Shown here one piece after another: positions 50,800 to 59,434 of a DNA stretch of 64,000 nucleotides. The position numbers were made by a program, and so were the translations under genes. Numbering within the stretch: position 1 is the first letter of the stretch; every line of letters begins with the position of its first letter. A model generated the notes under the pieces. That model had not been told where the DNA came from. It saw nothing but the letters and a program-made list of their open reading frames with translations, and searched no databases. The DNA comes from CAZTAR01 sp043813895 (GTDB lineage: Bacteria; Planctomycetota; Phycisphaerae; UBA1845; UTPLA1): NCBI GenBank assembly GCA_043813895.1, contig JBDRKQ010000102.1, forward strand, positions 4,179-68,178, given 5' to 3'.

Positions 50800-51372
50800 C
50801 TAGCCGCCAGCACCTGCGAAAGCCTTGCCGGCCTTGCGTCTGATCTGTTCGCCCGCATACCGCACGCCCTTACCTTTGTAAGGCTCGGGGTGACGGGCAT
50901 CCTTAATCGAGCGGGCAAAATGCCCCACGGCTTGCTTGTCTATCCCGCTGACCGTCAACTTCGCGGGGGTCTCATCACCCCGGGTCGCCGGCACCTCGAT
51001 GTCCACCTTGACGCCGGTCGGAACCGACAGCTTGATCGCGTTGGCGTAGCCCACGTTCAACTCAAGCGTCTCGCCGCTCAGCGAGCAACCGTAGCCTGTG
51101 CCATAGATCTCCATCTTCCGTTCGTAGCCCTGCGAAACGCCCACCACCATGTTGTTGATGAGCGCCCGAGTCATACCGTGGAAGGCACGATGCTGGGGCT
51201 GGTCGGACTCACGCGAGACGCTGATCGCATCCTTGTCCTGGGCCACCGCCACACCGGCCGGGTGCTCCCATGACAGGTTGCCCTTCGGGCCGGTGACCGA
51301 GACGAGCCGCTGCCTGATCTCCACCTTGACCCCTGAGGGCACCGGGATTGGTTTCTTACCGATACGCGACAT
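50800..51372 (-). CDS. rplF: 50S ribosomal protein L6
   Basis: This 190-residue protein has the two L6 repeats. It starts MSRIGKKPIPVPSGVKVEI and later has ALINNMVVGVSQGYERKMEIYGTGYGCSL and the C-terminal HPEPYKGKGVRYAGEQIRRKAGKA. L6 is near the GTPase-associated centre. Length is normal. It lies between rpsH and rplR. Confidence 0.97.
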   Translation of the reverse strand: MSRIGKKPIPVPSGVKVEIRQRLVSVTGPKGNLSWEHPAGVAVAQDKDAISVSRESDQPQHRAFHGMTRALINNMVVGVSQGYERKMEIYGTGYGCSLSGETLELNVGYANAIKLSVPTGVKVDIEVPATRGDETPAKLTVSGIDKQAVGHFARSIKDARHPEPYKGKGVRYAGEQIRRKAGKAFAGAGG

Positions 51373-51455
51373 TGGGCTTTCCTATAGCGCCGGACGACAG
51401 CGGGCCAGCGCCACCCGTCGAGCGGCTGCGCGGGCCACGGCCCAACACGGACCAC

Positions 51456-51851
51456 TCAGTAAACCGTGCAGAGCAACTCTCCGCCCAGATTCTGCTCGCG
51501 ACACTTCCGGTCGCTCATCACACCACGACTCGTCGAGACAATGGCGATCCCCAGGCCGTTCAACACAGGCGGGATATCGTCCACACCAACATAGACCCGA
51601 CGCCCTGCCTTGCTCTCGCGCCGAATGCGGTTAATGACCTGCTCCCGGCGAGGCCCGTACTTCAGGGTAATCCGAAGCAAGCCTTGCTTGGCATCGGCGA
51701 TCTCCTCGACGTCGTCGATGTACCCTTCCTCTTTCAGCACGTTGCAGATCGCGAGCTTCACGCCGCTGCGCGGGGCCTTGACATGCAGGCTCCGGTTGCG
51801 GGTGCCGTTACGAATCCGCGTCAACAAATCAGCTACGGGATCGCTCCACAT
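51456..51851 (-). CDS. rpsH: 30S ribosomal protein S8
   Basis: This 131-residue protein starts MWSDPVADLLTRIRNGTRN and ends with the conserved GLGIAIVSTSRGVMSDRKCREQNLGGELLCTVY. The middle has KLAICNVLKEEGYIDDVEEIAD. S8 is a central-domain 16S binder and, in other bacteria, a repressor of the spc operon. It follows rpsN by 47 bases. Confidence 0.97.
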   Translation of the reverse strand: MWSDPVADLLTRIRNGTRNRSLHVKAPRSGVKLAICNVLKEEGYIDDVEEIADAKQGLLRITLKYGPRREQVINRIRRESKAGRRVYVGVDDIPPVLNGLGIAIVSTSRGVMSDRKCREQNLGGELLCTVY

Positions 51852-51898
51852 ACTGTTCTCGCCTCTAGCCTCTTGAAGAACAACTCATACGCAAACGA

Positions 51899-52084
51899 TC
51901 ACCAACTCGCCTTGCGGACGCCGGGGATCTTGCCTTCCAACGCCATCGTCCTGAAGCAGATCCGGCATACGCGGAACTTTTTGTAGACCGCCCGAGGGCG
52001 ACCACAGATCTGACAGCGAGTATACCGGCGTACGCTGAACTTCTGCGGCCCTTCCGCTTTGATTCTCAGACTCTTTCTTGCCAT
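51899..52084 (-). CDS. rpsN: 30S ribosomal protein S14 (zinc type)
   Basis: This 61-residue protein is of the short zinc-binding type. The ligands are in RCQICGRPRAVY and RVCRICFR, spaced Cx2Cx12Cx2C. It starts MARKSLRIKAEGPQKFSVR and ends with GKIPGVRKASW. S14 joins the 30S head late. It lies between rplE and rpsH in the standard place. Confidence 0.97.
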   Translation of the reverse strand: MARKSLRIKAEGPQKFSVRRYTRCQICGRPRAVYKKFRVCRICFRTMALEGKIPGVRKASW

Positions 52085-52171
52085 GCCTGGCGATCGCTCC
52101 TAATCTGCCGATCGGACACCGTTCTCACGCAACCTGCCCGGCACTGCCGCAGCGCCGCGCGGCCGTTTCAT

Positions 52172-52738
52172 TTAATTGCCCTGCGCCTCTGACTTCTCAT
52201 CCTTGCGGAAGGGCATTCCCAAAAGGGTGAGAAGACGCCTGCCTTCGCTGTCGTTGCAGGCCGTCGTCACGACCGTGATGTTCATGCCCTGCTGAAACTC
52301 CACCTTGTCGGCATCGATCTCCGGAAAGATCGTCTGCTCCGCCAGGCCCATGCTGTAATTGCCGCGGCCGTCGAAGCTGTTGGGATTCAGGCCTCGGAAG
52401 TCACGCGCACGCGGGATCGCCACGTGGATCAGCCGCTCCAGGAATTCGTACATCCGCTTCCCGCGAAGGGTCACTTTCAGCCCGACCTTGTAGCCCCTGC
52501 GCAGCTTAAAGTTCGATACGCTCTTGCGCGCGGCACAGATGATCGGGCGCTGGCCCGTGATCAAGGCCAGCTCTTTCTGGGCCGACTCCAGCCGTTTCTT
52601 CTCGGCAATCGCCTTCCCAAGCCCCATCGAGATAACAACCTTCTCCAACCTCGGAATCGACAGCCGATTCGCCCGGCCAAGCTCTTGCTGCAAGCCCGGT
52701 AGGACGTTGGTCATGTAGTTGTCGGACAGCCGGATCAT
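52172..52738 (-). CDS. rplE: 50S ribosomal protein L5
   Basis: This 188-residue protein has the conserved NRLSIPRLEKVVISMGLGKA, then QKELALITGQRPIICAARKSVSNFKLRRG, and later ARDFRGLNPNSFDGRGNYSMGLAEQTIFPEID. It binds 5S rRNA. Length is normal. It lies between rplX and rpsN. Confidence 0.97.
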   Translation of the reverse strand: MIRLSDNYMTNVLPGLQQELGRANRLSIPRLEKVVISMGLGKAIAEKKRLESAQKELALITGQRPIICAARKSVSNFKLRRGYKVGLKVTLRGKRMYEFLERLIHVAIPRARDFRGLNPNSFDGRGNYSMGLAEQTIFPEIDADKVEFQQGMNITVVTTACNDSEGRRLLTLLGMPFRKDEKSEAQGN

Positions 52739-52790
52739 GATCGCTTCCGCTTTCGATTGCCGCCGGGATCAGTCCCGCCGGCGCAAGTCA

Positions 52791-53135
52791 CTACGATTTC
52801 TTCGATCCCTCCAGGACGGTGCCGGCCCGCGTCACACGTCGCGAAGAGATAACCTTACCCGCCTCGTTGCGCTCAACTTCGAAATGAACGCGACTCCCGT
52901 GCCCCGTCTTCGGATCGACGGGCAAGATGTTCGACAGATGTACCGGGGCCTCCTTCCGAATGCGCCCGCCCTGCGGGTTCTTTCGGCTCGGCCGGAGATG
53001 GCGATACACGAGGTTCACCCCTTCGATGACAACGGTGCCCTTCTTGGGATGGACACGCAGAACCGTGCCTTGCTCCCCTTTGTGGTCACCCGAGATGACC
53101 TCTACCCGATCATTCTTGCGAATCTTCGCCGCCAT
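52791..53135 (-). CDS. rplX: 50S ribosomal protein L24
   Basis: This 114-residue protein starts MAAKIRKNDRVEVISGDHKGEQGTVLRVHPKKGTVVIEGVNLVYRH, the KOW-motif core of L24, and continues with RKNPQGGRIRKEAPVHLSNILPVDPKTG. L24 initiates 50S assembly. It lies between rplN and rplE. Confidence 0.96.
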   Translation of the reverse strand: MAAKIRKNDRVEVISGDHKGEQGTVLRVHPKKGTVVIEGVNLVYRHLRPSRKNPQGGRIRKEAPVHLSNILPVDPKTGHGSRVHFEVERNEAGKVISSRRVTRAGTVLEGSKKS

Positions 53136-53195
53136 GCCGATTCATCCCGTTTACGCCGCGCGTCGTCGCGCCAACCGCTGACGACTGACAACTGG

Positions 53196-53609
53196 TCAGA
53201 TCACCTCACTCGCCAGCGAGACGATCTTCATAAAGCCCTTTTCCCGCAGCTCCCTCGCCACGGCCCCGAAGATACGCGTACCTTTGGGGTTCTTTTCATC
53301 GTCGATGATCACCGCCGCGTTGCTGTCGAAGCGAACGTAGCTGCCGTCCGGCCGGCGAACCGGGAATCTCGTCCGAACGACGACCGCCTTGACGACGCGA
53401 TGGTTCTGCCTGTCCTTGCGAGTCTTGCCGATGTAATAGTCGCTGTTCGGCAGGGCCTTCTTGACGGAGCACACGACGATGTCTCCAACGCTAGCGGTGC
53501 GCCTCGTAAAACGCTGACGACCCGTTGAACCTCCAAGCACGCGGATGACCAACGCCCGCTTGGCGCCGGTATTATCCGCGATGTCCACGATGCTTTCGCT
53601 CTGTATCAT
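53196..53609 (-). CDS. rplN: 50S ribosomal protein L14 with internal insertions
   Basis: This 137-residue protein has the L14 core: MIQSESIVDIADNTGAKRALVIRVLGG, then VKAVVVRTRFPVRRPDGSYVRFDSNAAVIID and GTRIFGAVARELREKGFMKIVSLASEVI. It is about 15 residues longer than the usual 122. The extra residues lie in the loop after LGGSTGRQRF and in the KTRKDRQNHR segment. It lies between rpsQ and rplX. Confidence 0.96.
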   Translation of the reverse strand: MIQSESIVDIADNTGAKRALVIRVLGGSTGRQRFTRRTASVGDIVVCSVKKALPNSDYYIGKTRKDRQNHRVVKAVVVRTRFPVRRPDGSYVRFDSNAAVIIDDEKNPKGTRIFGAVARELREKGFMKIVSLASEVI

Positions 53610-53624
53610 GTCCGAGCACCCAGC

Positions 53625-53930
53625 CTAGGCTTCGACTGCCTTTTTGACGATCTTGGACAGCCGCCACGATTTCCGCTTGCTAATCGGGCGACACTCCATG
53701 AGTTCAACCACGTCACCTTCGCCGGCCTCATTCTTCTCGTCGTGGGCCAACAAGGTGCCCCGACGCCGCAGATACTTGCCGTACTTCGGATGGCGGATAA
53801 GCCGATCGATCCGAACCTTGATCGTGTTGTCCTGCCCGGCTCGCTCGACGACGCCCAGTTTCGTTCGGCGGTGGCGCCGAGTTGTCGCCGTTCCACCGCC
53901 AGTTTCCGGCTGTTCTACGTTTGTCATCAT
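53625..53930 (-). CDS. rpsQ: 30S ribosomal protein S17
   Basis: This 101-residue protein has the OB-fold core GVVERAGQDNTIKVRIDRLIRHPKYGKYLRRRGTLLAHDEKNEAGEGDVVELMECRPISKRKSWRLSKIV. The N-terminal ~20 residues (EQPETGGGTATTRRHRRTK) are a low-complexity extension. The start could be either of two adjacent ATGs (53930 or 53927). It lies between rpmC and rplN. Confidence 0.95.
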   Translation of the reverse strand: MMTNVEQPETGGGTATTRRHRRTKLGVVERAGQDNTIKVRIDRLIRHPKYGKYLRRRGTLLAHDEKNEAGEGDVVELMECRPISKRKSWRLSKIVKKAVEA

Positions 53931-53994
53931 CGTTTCGCTTCACTCACGGCCGAACATACTACCAAACTCTCACGATCCCGCCTGCGGCCGGGCG

Positions 53995-54240
53995 TCATGT
54001 CTTCTTCGCCGAGGCGACGGACTCAAAGTGATACTGCTTCTGCTCGACGTCGGTCTCTCCACGCTCCCGAAGGAGCGTCAGAATCCGAGCGATGTCTCGC
54101 CGGGTCTTTGTAAGCTGGGACGCATCCCCGAGCTTCTCGGTGACGGCCTGGCTGCGGAGATCGAACGAGTGCCGCCGAAGACGGTCCAACTCTGTATGAA
54201 GCTCTTCGGTCTTCAGTTCACGCAGATCGCTGATCTTCAT
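53995..54240 (-). CDS. rpmC: 50S ribosomal protein L29
   Basis: This 81-residue protein has MKISDLRELKTEELHTELDRLRRHSFDLRSQAV and later TKTRRDIARILTLLRERGETD, the two-helix hairpin of L29. The C-terminal ~15 residues extend past the usual end. L29 lies at the peptide exit tunnel. It lies between rplP and rpsQ. Confidence 0.95.
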   Translation of the reverse strand: MKISDLRELKTEELHTELDRLRRHSFDLRSQAVTEKLGDASQLTKTRRDIARILTLLRERGETDVEQKQYHFESVASAKKT

Positions 54241-54258
54241 CCCGTCGATTCCTATTCT

Positions 54259-54678
54259 CTACAAACCGTGGCGCCGCTTCACGAACCGGCATCTGAACGG
54301 CATCTTGTGGGCGACGCGGCGAAGCGTCTGCCGGGCAACCTCTTCATCAACGCCGCCGACCTCGTACAAGACGGTGCCGGGCTTCACCACGGCGGCCCAA
54401 TAGTCCGGTTCACCCTTTCCCTTGCCCATTCGGGTTTCAAGCGGCTTGCTCGAAACACTCTTGTGCGGGAAGATCCGAATGATCACGCGGCCCTGCCTGT
54501 GCATGAAATGCGTGGCGCACATACGGCCCGCTTCGATCTGGCGGGCACTGATCCACCCCGGCTCCAAAACCTGAAGTCCGTAGTCACCATAGGCGACAAA
54601 GTTCCCGCGGGTGGCGTTCCCGCTGATCTTGCCCCGGTGGTGCTTTCGATACTTGACTCTGGCCGGCAACATCGCCAT
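54259..54678 (-). CDS. rplP: 50S ribosomal protein L16
   Basis: This 139-residue protein shows MLPARVKYRKHHRGKISGNATRGNFVAYGDYGLQVLEPGWISARQIEAGR and RIFPHKSVSSKPLETRMGKGKGEPDYWAAVVKPGTVLYEV. L16 lies at the A-site of the peptidyl transferase centre. Length is normal. It lies between rpsC and rpmC. Confidence 0.97.
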   Translation of the reverse strand: MAMLPARVKYRKHHRGKISGNATRGNFVAYGDYGLQVLEPGWISARQIEAGRMCATHFMHRQGRVIIRIFPHKSVSSKPLETRMGKGKGEPDYWAAVVKPGTVLYEVGGVDEEVARQTLRRVAHKMPFRCRFVKRRHGL

Positions 54679-54735
54679 CGCGCTGACTCCATCCCGTCGT
54701 GCTGTGCCCGTCGCGGGCAGCCTCTGCCACGCCCC

Positions 54736-55440
54736 CTACCGCCGCGGCCTCCGACCGCCCTGCCGTCGCCGACTGTCTTCCGGCGCCGTCTCTTCCGGCT
54801 CCTGACCATAGTGGCCCTTGTAAACCCAGACCCGCACACCGATTGATCCGTAGGTCGTCCGGCTCGTCGCGAAGCCGTAATCCACGTGAGCCTGCAACGT
54901 CTGCAACGGGATCGACCCCCTCTTCTGTGTCTCGCTGCGCGACATCTCGGCACCGCCCAACCGCCCCTTGGCGATGATCTTGATCCCCTGGGCGCCCGAG
55001 GCGAGGGCCGCGTCACACCGCATCTTCATCGCACGACGGAAGCTGACTCGACGCTTCAACTGAGCGCTGATGTCCAACGCAATCAGTTGCGCGTTGAGGT
55101 CCGGATTCTTGATCTCCTTGATGTTGACACTCACCTTGCGGTCGATGAGGTCTTCCAGCCCATCCTTGAGCTTGTCCACCTCCGCGCCGCGAGGACCGAT
55201 CACGAGACCCGGCCGGGCTGTGGCCAGAACGACTTTCACTTCGTTGCGCGTCCGCTCGATCTCGATGCCCGCACAACCAGCATACGGCGCCGTCTGGTTG
55301 AGCTGCTTGTCGATCGAATCGCGAATCTTCCGATCCTCAATCAGGAACTCGGCATAGGCGGCCTTAGGCGCGTACCACCGGGAGCGCCAATCCTCCGTGA
55401 TACCGATCCGAAAACCTGTTGGATGTACCTTCTGTCCCAT
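54736..55440 (-). CDS. rpsC: 30S ribosomal protein S3
   Basis: This 234-residue protein starts MGQKVHPTGFRIGITEDWRSRWYA and has the KH domain (VVLATARPGLVIGPRGAEVDKLKDGLEDLI). The C-terminal domain has SFRRAMKMRCDAALASGAQGIKIIAKGRLGGAEMSRSE and GVRVWVYKGHYG. The last ~20 residues are basic. S3 is at the mRNA entry tunnel. It lies between rplV and rplP. Confidence 0.97.
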   Translation of the reverse strand: MGQKVHPTGFRIGITEDWRSRWYAPKAAYAEFLIEDRKIRDSIDKQLNQTAPYAGCAGIEIERTRNEVKVVLATARPGLVIGPRGAEVDKLKDGLEDLIDRKVSVNIKEIKNPDLNAQLIALDISAQLKRRVSFRRAMKMRCDAALASGAQGIKIIAKGRLGGAEMSRSETQKRGSIPLQTLQAHVDYGFATSRTTYGSIGVRVWVYKGHYGQEPEETAPEDSRRRQGGRRPRR

Positions 55441-55445
55441 GGTCG

Positions 55446-55787
55446 CTATTTCCTCGGGCCTTCGGCAACGCTGACAACAATGTGGCTGGTGCGCTTCATG
55501 ATCGGATGGGCTCGACCGCGGTCCTTGGGCCGAAATCGCTTGATCGTCGGGCCTTCATCCACCCGGGCCTCATGAACGAACAACCGCTTCACATCCGCTT
55601 CCTGCTCGTCGGCATCGGCCATGGCCGCCCGCAAGACCTTGTCTACGAACACGCTGGCCCGCTTACGCGTGAACTTCAGCAACTCCAAGGCATCATCCAC
55701 GTGACGATCGGCGATCAAGCCGGTCACGAGCCGCGCTTTCCTCGGGCTGATACGTGCGTAGCGATGCTTTGATGTCCAGCCTGCCAT
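55446..55787 (-). CDS. rplV: 50S ribosomal protein L22
   Basis: This 113-residue protein has the conserved AGWTSKHRYARISPRKARLVTGLIADRHVDDALELLKF. The middle has KRASVFVDKVLRAAMADAD and the end GRAHPIMKRTSHIVVSVAEGPRK. ATG at 55787 is the family start; an open frame to 55853 adds an unlikely overlap with rpsS. The C-terminal hairpin lines the peptide exit tunnel. It lies between rpsS and rpsC. Confidence 0.96.
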   Translation of the reverse strand: MAGWTSKHRYARISPRKARLVTGLIADRHVDDALELLKFTRKRASVFVDKVLRAAMADADEQEADVKRLFVHEARVDEGPTIKRFRPKDRGRAHPIMKRTSHIVVSVAEGPRK

Positions 55788-55813
55788 CGGCAAACACTCC
55801 CAAACGCGTCCGA

Positions 55814-56089
55814 CTACCTCTGCCGCTTCTTCGCAGGCGTGTGGCCGCGCCACAGCCGCGTCAAACTGAATTCACCCAGCTTGTGACCCACCATGTCCTC
55901 GGTCACGAACACCTTCTTGAAGACCTTGCCGTTGTGGACTTCAAAGGTGACTCCGACAAACTCCGGAGGAATCGTGCACCTGCGAGACCACGTCTTGACC
56001 GGTTCCCGCCTGCCGGCGGCGTTCGCCTTCTCCACCTTCTCGTAAAGGCGGGGATCCACATAGGGGCCCTTCTTCAGACTTCGTGCCAT
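55814..56089 (-). CDS. rpsS: 30S ribosomal protein S19
   Basis: This 91-residue protein starts MARSLKKGPYVDPRLYEKVEKANAAGRREPVKTWSRRCTIPPEFVG and has FVTEDMVGHKLGEFSLTRLWRGHT near the end. It is of normal length. S19 binds in the 30S head with S13. It lies between rplB and rplV. Confidence 0.97.
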   Translation of the reverse strand: MARSLKKGPYVDPRLYEKVEKANAAGRREPVKTWSRRCTIPPEFVGVTFEVHNGKVFKKVFVTEDMVGHKLGEFSLTRLWRGHTPAKKRQR

Positions 56090-56154
56090 GCTTCCGTCTC
56101 GTGCAAGTTGACCGACCCATCCAAACAGGGCCGCAGGACCTTACAGTCCGTCCA

Positions 56155-57024
56155 CTACCTCCGCCGTTTCAATGACACCTGACCGTATCGCTTGCTCTTC
56201 CGCCGTCGGAGGATGCGACGGTTTGATGCCTTACGCGGCTTGCGCGTCCGTCCGCCCTTGGCGAGCTTGCCCGTCGGGCTGCACGGGTGCCGACCACCGC
56301 CGCTACGGCCCTCGCCGCCACCCAACGGGTGAGCAACGGGGTTCATAGCCACGCCACGGACGTGGGGACGCCGTCCCATGTGCCGCTTGCGGCCGGCCTT
56401 GCCCAGCTTGAGATTCTTGTGATCCAGGTTGCCCAATTGGCCGATCGTGGCCCGGCACTGCACCCGAACTTGACGCATCTCGCCGGAAGGCAGGATCAGT
56501 GTCGCCCAGTCCCCCTCACGGGCTGCGAGGCGCGCGCTGCCGCCGGCCGCGCGAACCAGCTTGCCGCCCTGCCCCGCGATCATCTCGATGTTATGCACGT
56601 CCATGCCGACCGGAACCTGCTTCAGCGACATCGCACAGCCGATCTTGGGCTCGACACCGGCGCCGCTGGCGACCTTGTCTCCAGCCTTCAAGCCCAGCGG
56701 TGCGAGAATGTACCGTAGCTCGGCATCCTCGTACTTCAGCAGCGCGATGCGGCAATTGCGGTTGGGGTCGTATTCGATCGACTGGACCACGGCGGTCATG
56801 GCATCCTTCGTCCGCTTGAAATCGATGATGCGATACAGGCGCTTGTGACCGCCGCCACGGAATCTGGACGTGATCTTGCCCTGGTTGTTACGACCGCCGG
56901 TCTTGGTCAGCGGCCGACACAACGACTTCACCGGGCGCCTGCGCTTGTCCGTCAGGTCGCTCGAATCACTCACGCTGGCCTGCCGCCTGCCCGGCGTCGT
57001 CGGTCTGTATGTCTTAATGCCCAT
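56155..57024 (-). CDS. rplB: 50S ribosomal protein L2
   Basis: This 289-residue protein has MGIKTYRPTTPGRRQASVSD at the start and GRNNQGKITSRFRGGGHKRLYRIIDFKR. The highly conserved RGVAMNPVAHPLGGGEGRSGGGRHPCSPTG region, with the His needed for peptidyl transfer, is present. It is slightly longer than usual because of the C-terminal KASNRRILRRRKSKRYGQVSLKRRR. It lies between rplW and rpsS. Confidence 0.97.
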   Translation of the reverse strand: MGIKTYRPTTPGRRQASVSDSSDLTDKRRRPVKSLCRPLTKTGGRNNQGKITSRFRGGGHKRLYRIIDFKRTKDAMTAVVQSIEYDPNRNCRIALLKYEDAELRYILAPLGLKAGDKVASGAGVEPKIGCAMSLKQVPVGMDVHNIEMIAGQGGKLVRAAGGSARLAAREGDWATLILPSGEMRQVRVQCRATIGQLGNLDHKNLKLGKAGRKRHMGRRPHVRGVAMNPVAHPLGGGEGRSGGGRHPCSPTGKLAKGGRTRKPRKASNRRILRRRKSKRYGQVSLKRRR

Positions 57025-57085
57025 GCCGCACTTACCTTGCTATGCCTGCCGGCGCCGCCTCGCGCCCGAACAACACCGCCTGCAA

Positions 57086-57397
57086 CTAAAACAGGTCAAT
57101 GTGATAATCCGGCTTCAATACCACGACCGCCTTCTTCCACTGCCTCGTCACACCTGTCTTGAACCGGACTCTCCGCTGCTTGCCCCGGTGGAGACTCGTC
57201 CTGACGCACGAGACCTTCACGCTGTAGATCTTCTCGATCGCGTCTCGGATTTCGAACTTGTTCGCCTCGGGATGGACCTCGAAGCTGTAGGCGCCGCCGC
57301 GACCCGAACGGCTTTGGGTGGCGGTGTGCGCCTGCTTGCTCTGGTGCGTGCCCTTCTCGGTCACCAACGGCCTTCGCACAATGTGGTAAATATCCAT
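57086..57397 (-). CDS. rplW: 50S ribosomal protein L23
   Basis: This 103-residue protein shows IVRRPLVTEKGTHQ, then YSFEVHPEANKFEIRDAIEKIYSVKVSCVRT and a late HRGKQRRVRFKTGVTRQWKKAVVVLKP. It is a tunnel-exit protein that docks trigger factor and SRP. It lies between rplD and rplB. Confidence 0.96.
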   Translation of the reverse strand: MDIYHIVRRPLVTEKGTHQSKQAHTATQSRSGRGGAYSFEVHPEANKFEIRDAIEKIYSVKVSCVRTSLHRGKQRRVRFKTGVTRQWKKAVVVLKPDYHIDLF

Positions 57398-57406
57398 CGC
57401 TCTTGC

Positions 57407-58054
57407 CTATGCCTCTGCGGAAGCGCCCGCGGGCTTCAAGTCCGAGGTTAACGCTTTGAAAGCCTCCGGCGTGAAGACGAGGTTGCGCGCCCGCAACACG
57501 TCGTACGCGTTCACCGCCGAAACATGCTTAATCTCGAAATTCGGGATATTCCGGCCGGACAACAGAAGGCTGCGATCCTCCGCGGCAACCGCGAGCAGCG
57601 CGCCGCTGTATACGTGGGTCGCCTTCAAGATGCCTGCAAGTTCTGAAGTCCTCGGCTTCTCGAGCTTGATGCCGTCCACGATCACCGTGCTGCCGGAAAT
57701 GGCCTTCGCCAGAATCGCGGAGTCGCGCGCCAGCTTGCGCATCTTGCGAGGCAGTTTCAGCGAGTAATCCCGCACCACCTTCCCGAAAGCGCGCCCACCG
57801 CCAATACGAGTCGGCGTTCGGGCATTCCCCACTCTCGCCCGGCCGGTGCCCTTCTGGCGATACAGCTTGCGAGTCGAACCCTTCACCATGCCACGGCTCT
57901 TTGTGACGACGGTGCCTTGCCGCTTGTTCGCACGATAGGCGACGACCGCCTGCTTGAGAAGGTCATGCCGCACCCGACCGCCCAGTAGCGCGGGATCCAA
58001 TCGCTCGCTGCCGACGTTCTGTCCCTTGATGTCGAGGACTGGTATTTCAATCAT
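57407..58054 (-). CDS. rplD: 50S ribosomal protein L4
   Basis: This 215-residue protein has MIEIPVLDIKGQNVGSERLDP, then the loop KRQGTVVTKSRGMVKGSTRKLYRQKGTGRARVGNARTPTRIGGGRAFGKVVRDYSLKLPRKMRKLA, characteristic of L4. ATG at 58054 matches the family start; a GTG at 58060 adds two residues. L4 lines the exit tunnel and in other bacteria autoregulates the S10 operon. It lies between rplC and rplW. Confidence 0.96.
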   Translation of the reverse strand: MIEIPVLDIKGQNVGSERLDPALLGGRVRHDLLKQAVVAYRANKRQGTVVTKSRGMVKGSTRKLYRQKGTGRARVGNARTPTRIGGGRAFGKVVRDYSLKLPRKMRKLARDSAILAKAISGSTVIVDGIKLEKPRTSELAGILKATHVYSGALLAVAAEDRSLLLSGRNIPNFEIKHVSAVNAYDVLRARNLVFTPEAFKALTSDLKPAGASAEA

Positions 58055-58111
58055 GACCACTCAGCCAACTAAGAAGGGCCGCCTCGTTCACACGAGGACG
58101 GCCCGACGGTT

Positions 58112-58762
58112 CTACGGTTTCGTTTTCGCCATGGACACGATGACATAGCCGCCACGCGGGCCGGGAACCGCGCCCTTGATCAACAGCAGGTTTCGATCCT
58201 TGTCGATCGAAACGAGCCGCTGGTTCCGCGAGGTCCGTCGGACGTGCCCCATGTGGCCGGCCATCTTCTTCCCTCGCTTGACGCCGCGACCCTCGCCCAG
58301 GTCACCGGAACCACCGATGCTCCCGGCGGATCGGTGCTTCCGCTCGACGCCGTGCGAGGCCTGCTGACCGCCGAACCCGTGTCGCTTCATCACACCCTGA
58401 AAGCCCTTTCCGATCGTCGTGCCGACAATGTCCACGAACTTGATGTCCTGCTCTTCGAACACATCGACAGTCACGATCTCGCCGATCGTGCGCTCGGTCG
58501 GCTCAACCAGGCGAATCTCGCGGACAAACCGCTGAGGCGCCGTGTTGGCCTTGCGGGCATGTCCGATCTGCGGACGCGCGCATCGGCTCGGCTTGGTCCG
58601 GTCGAAGCCCAGCTGCACGGCTTCGTACCCGTCGGTATCCTTCGTCTTGACCTGAAGGATCGGGCACGGCCCCGCCTGTACCACGGTCACCGGGATCGCT
58701 GCGCCCCCGTCATCGAATACCCGGGTCATACCGATCTTTTTCCCCAGAATCGCCGCGTACAT
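58112..58762 (-). CDS. rplC: 50S ribosomal protein L3
   Basis: This 216-residue protein starts MYAAILGKKIGMTRVFDDGGAAIPVTVVQAG, with IGKGFQGVMKRHGFGGQQASHGVERKHRSAGSIGGSGDLGEGRGVKRGKKMAGHMGH in the middle. ATG at 58762 is the family start; the frame extends to 58828 without support. L3 shapes the peptidyl transferase centre. It follows rpsJ by about 140 bases and precedes rplD. Confidence 0.96.
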   Translation of the reverse strand: MYAAILGKKIGMTRVFDDGGAAIPVTVVQAGPCPILQVKTKDTDGYEAVQLGFDRTKPSRCARPQIGHARKANTAPQRFVREIRLVEPTERTIGEIVTVDVFEEQDIKFVDIVGTTIGKGFQGVMKRHGFGGQQASHGVERKHRSAGSIGGSGDLGEGRGVKRGKKMAGHMGHVRRTSRNQRLVSIDKDRNLLLIKGAVPGPRGGYVIVSMAKTKP

Positions 58763-58904
58763 GAGGCACAAAACCTCTCTAACCTTGTGGAGTTCGCATC
58801 CACACGCGCGATCGCACTCACGCGCCACATTGTCTGCTAGTTAAGGATTCGAAGAGACCAGATCGCAGAGGAACAACCGCAAACCGCGTGCGACAGTTCG
58901 TGAC

Positions 58905-59213
<309 letters not shown>

Positions 59214-59277
59214 AGTTTCTCCTCAAACCAAGCCGGTGCGCTACAGCCCGGCAACCTGAAGCAAAACGAGACCCGAC

Positions 59278-59305
59278 AGCTTACCACCGCAATCGAGGCT
59301 GTCAA
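59278..59305 (-). promoter_or_regulatory. Sigma-70 type promoter for the ribosomal cluster
   Basis: On the minus strand a perfect TTGACA -35 box (59300-59305) is followed after 16 bases by TAAGCT (59278-59283), a partial -10 box. The start would be near 59271, about 58 bases before the rpsJ ATG. It lies in the fusA-rpsJ gap on the ribosomal strand. Confidence 0.6.
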
Positions 59306-59434
59306 CCCTGGAAATCACCCTTTTGTGAAAGCCCCCGCGAACCGCGGTCTCGCCGCCGTCCCCCCCCTCCACTTTTACTTCCCTACACCCGAGCCGTAGA
59401 TGCACATTGGCGATATATGTGGGTGTGAACACGC

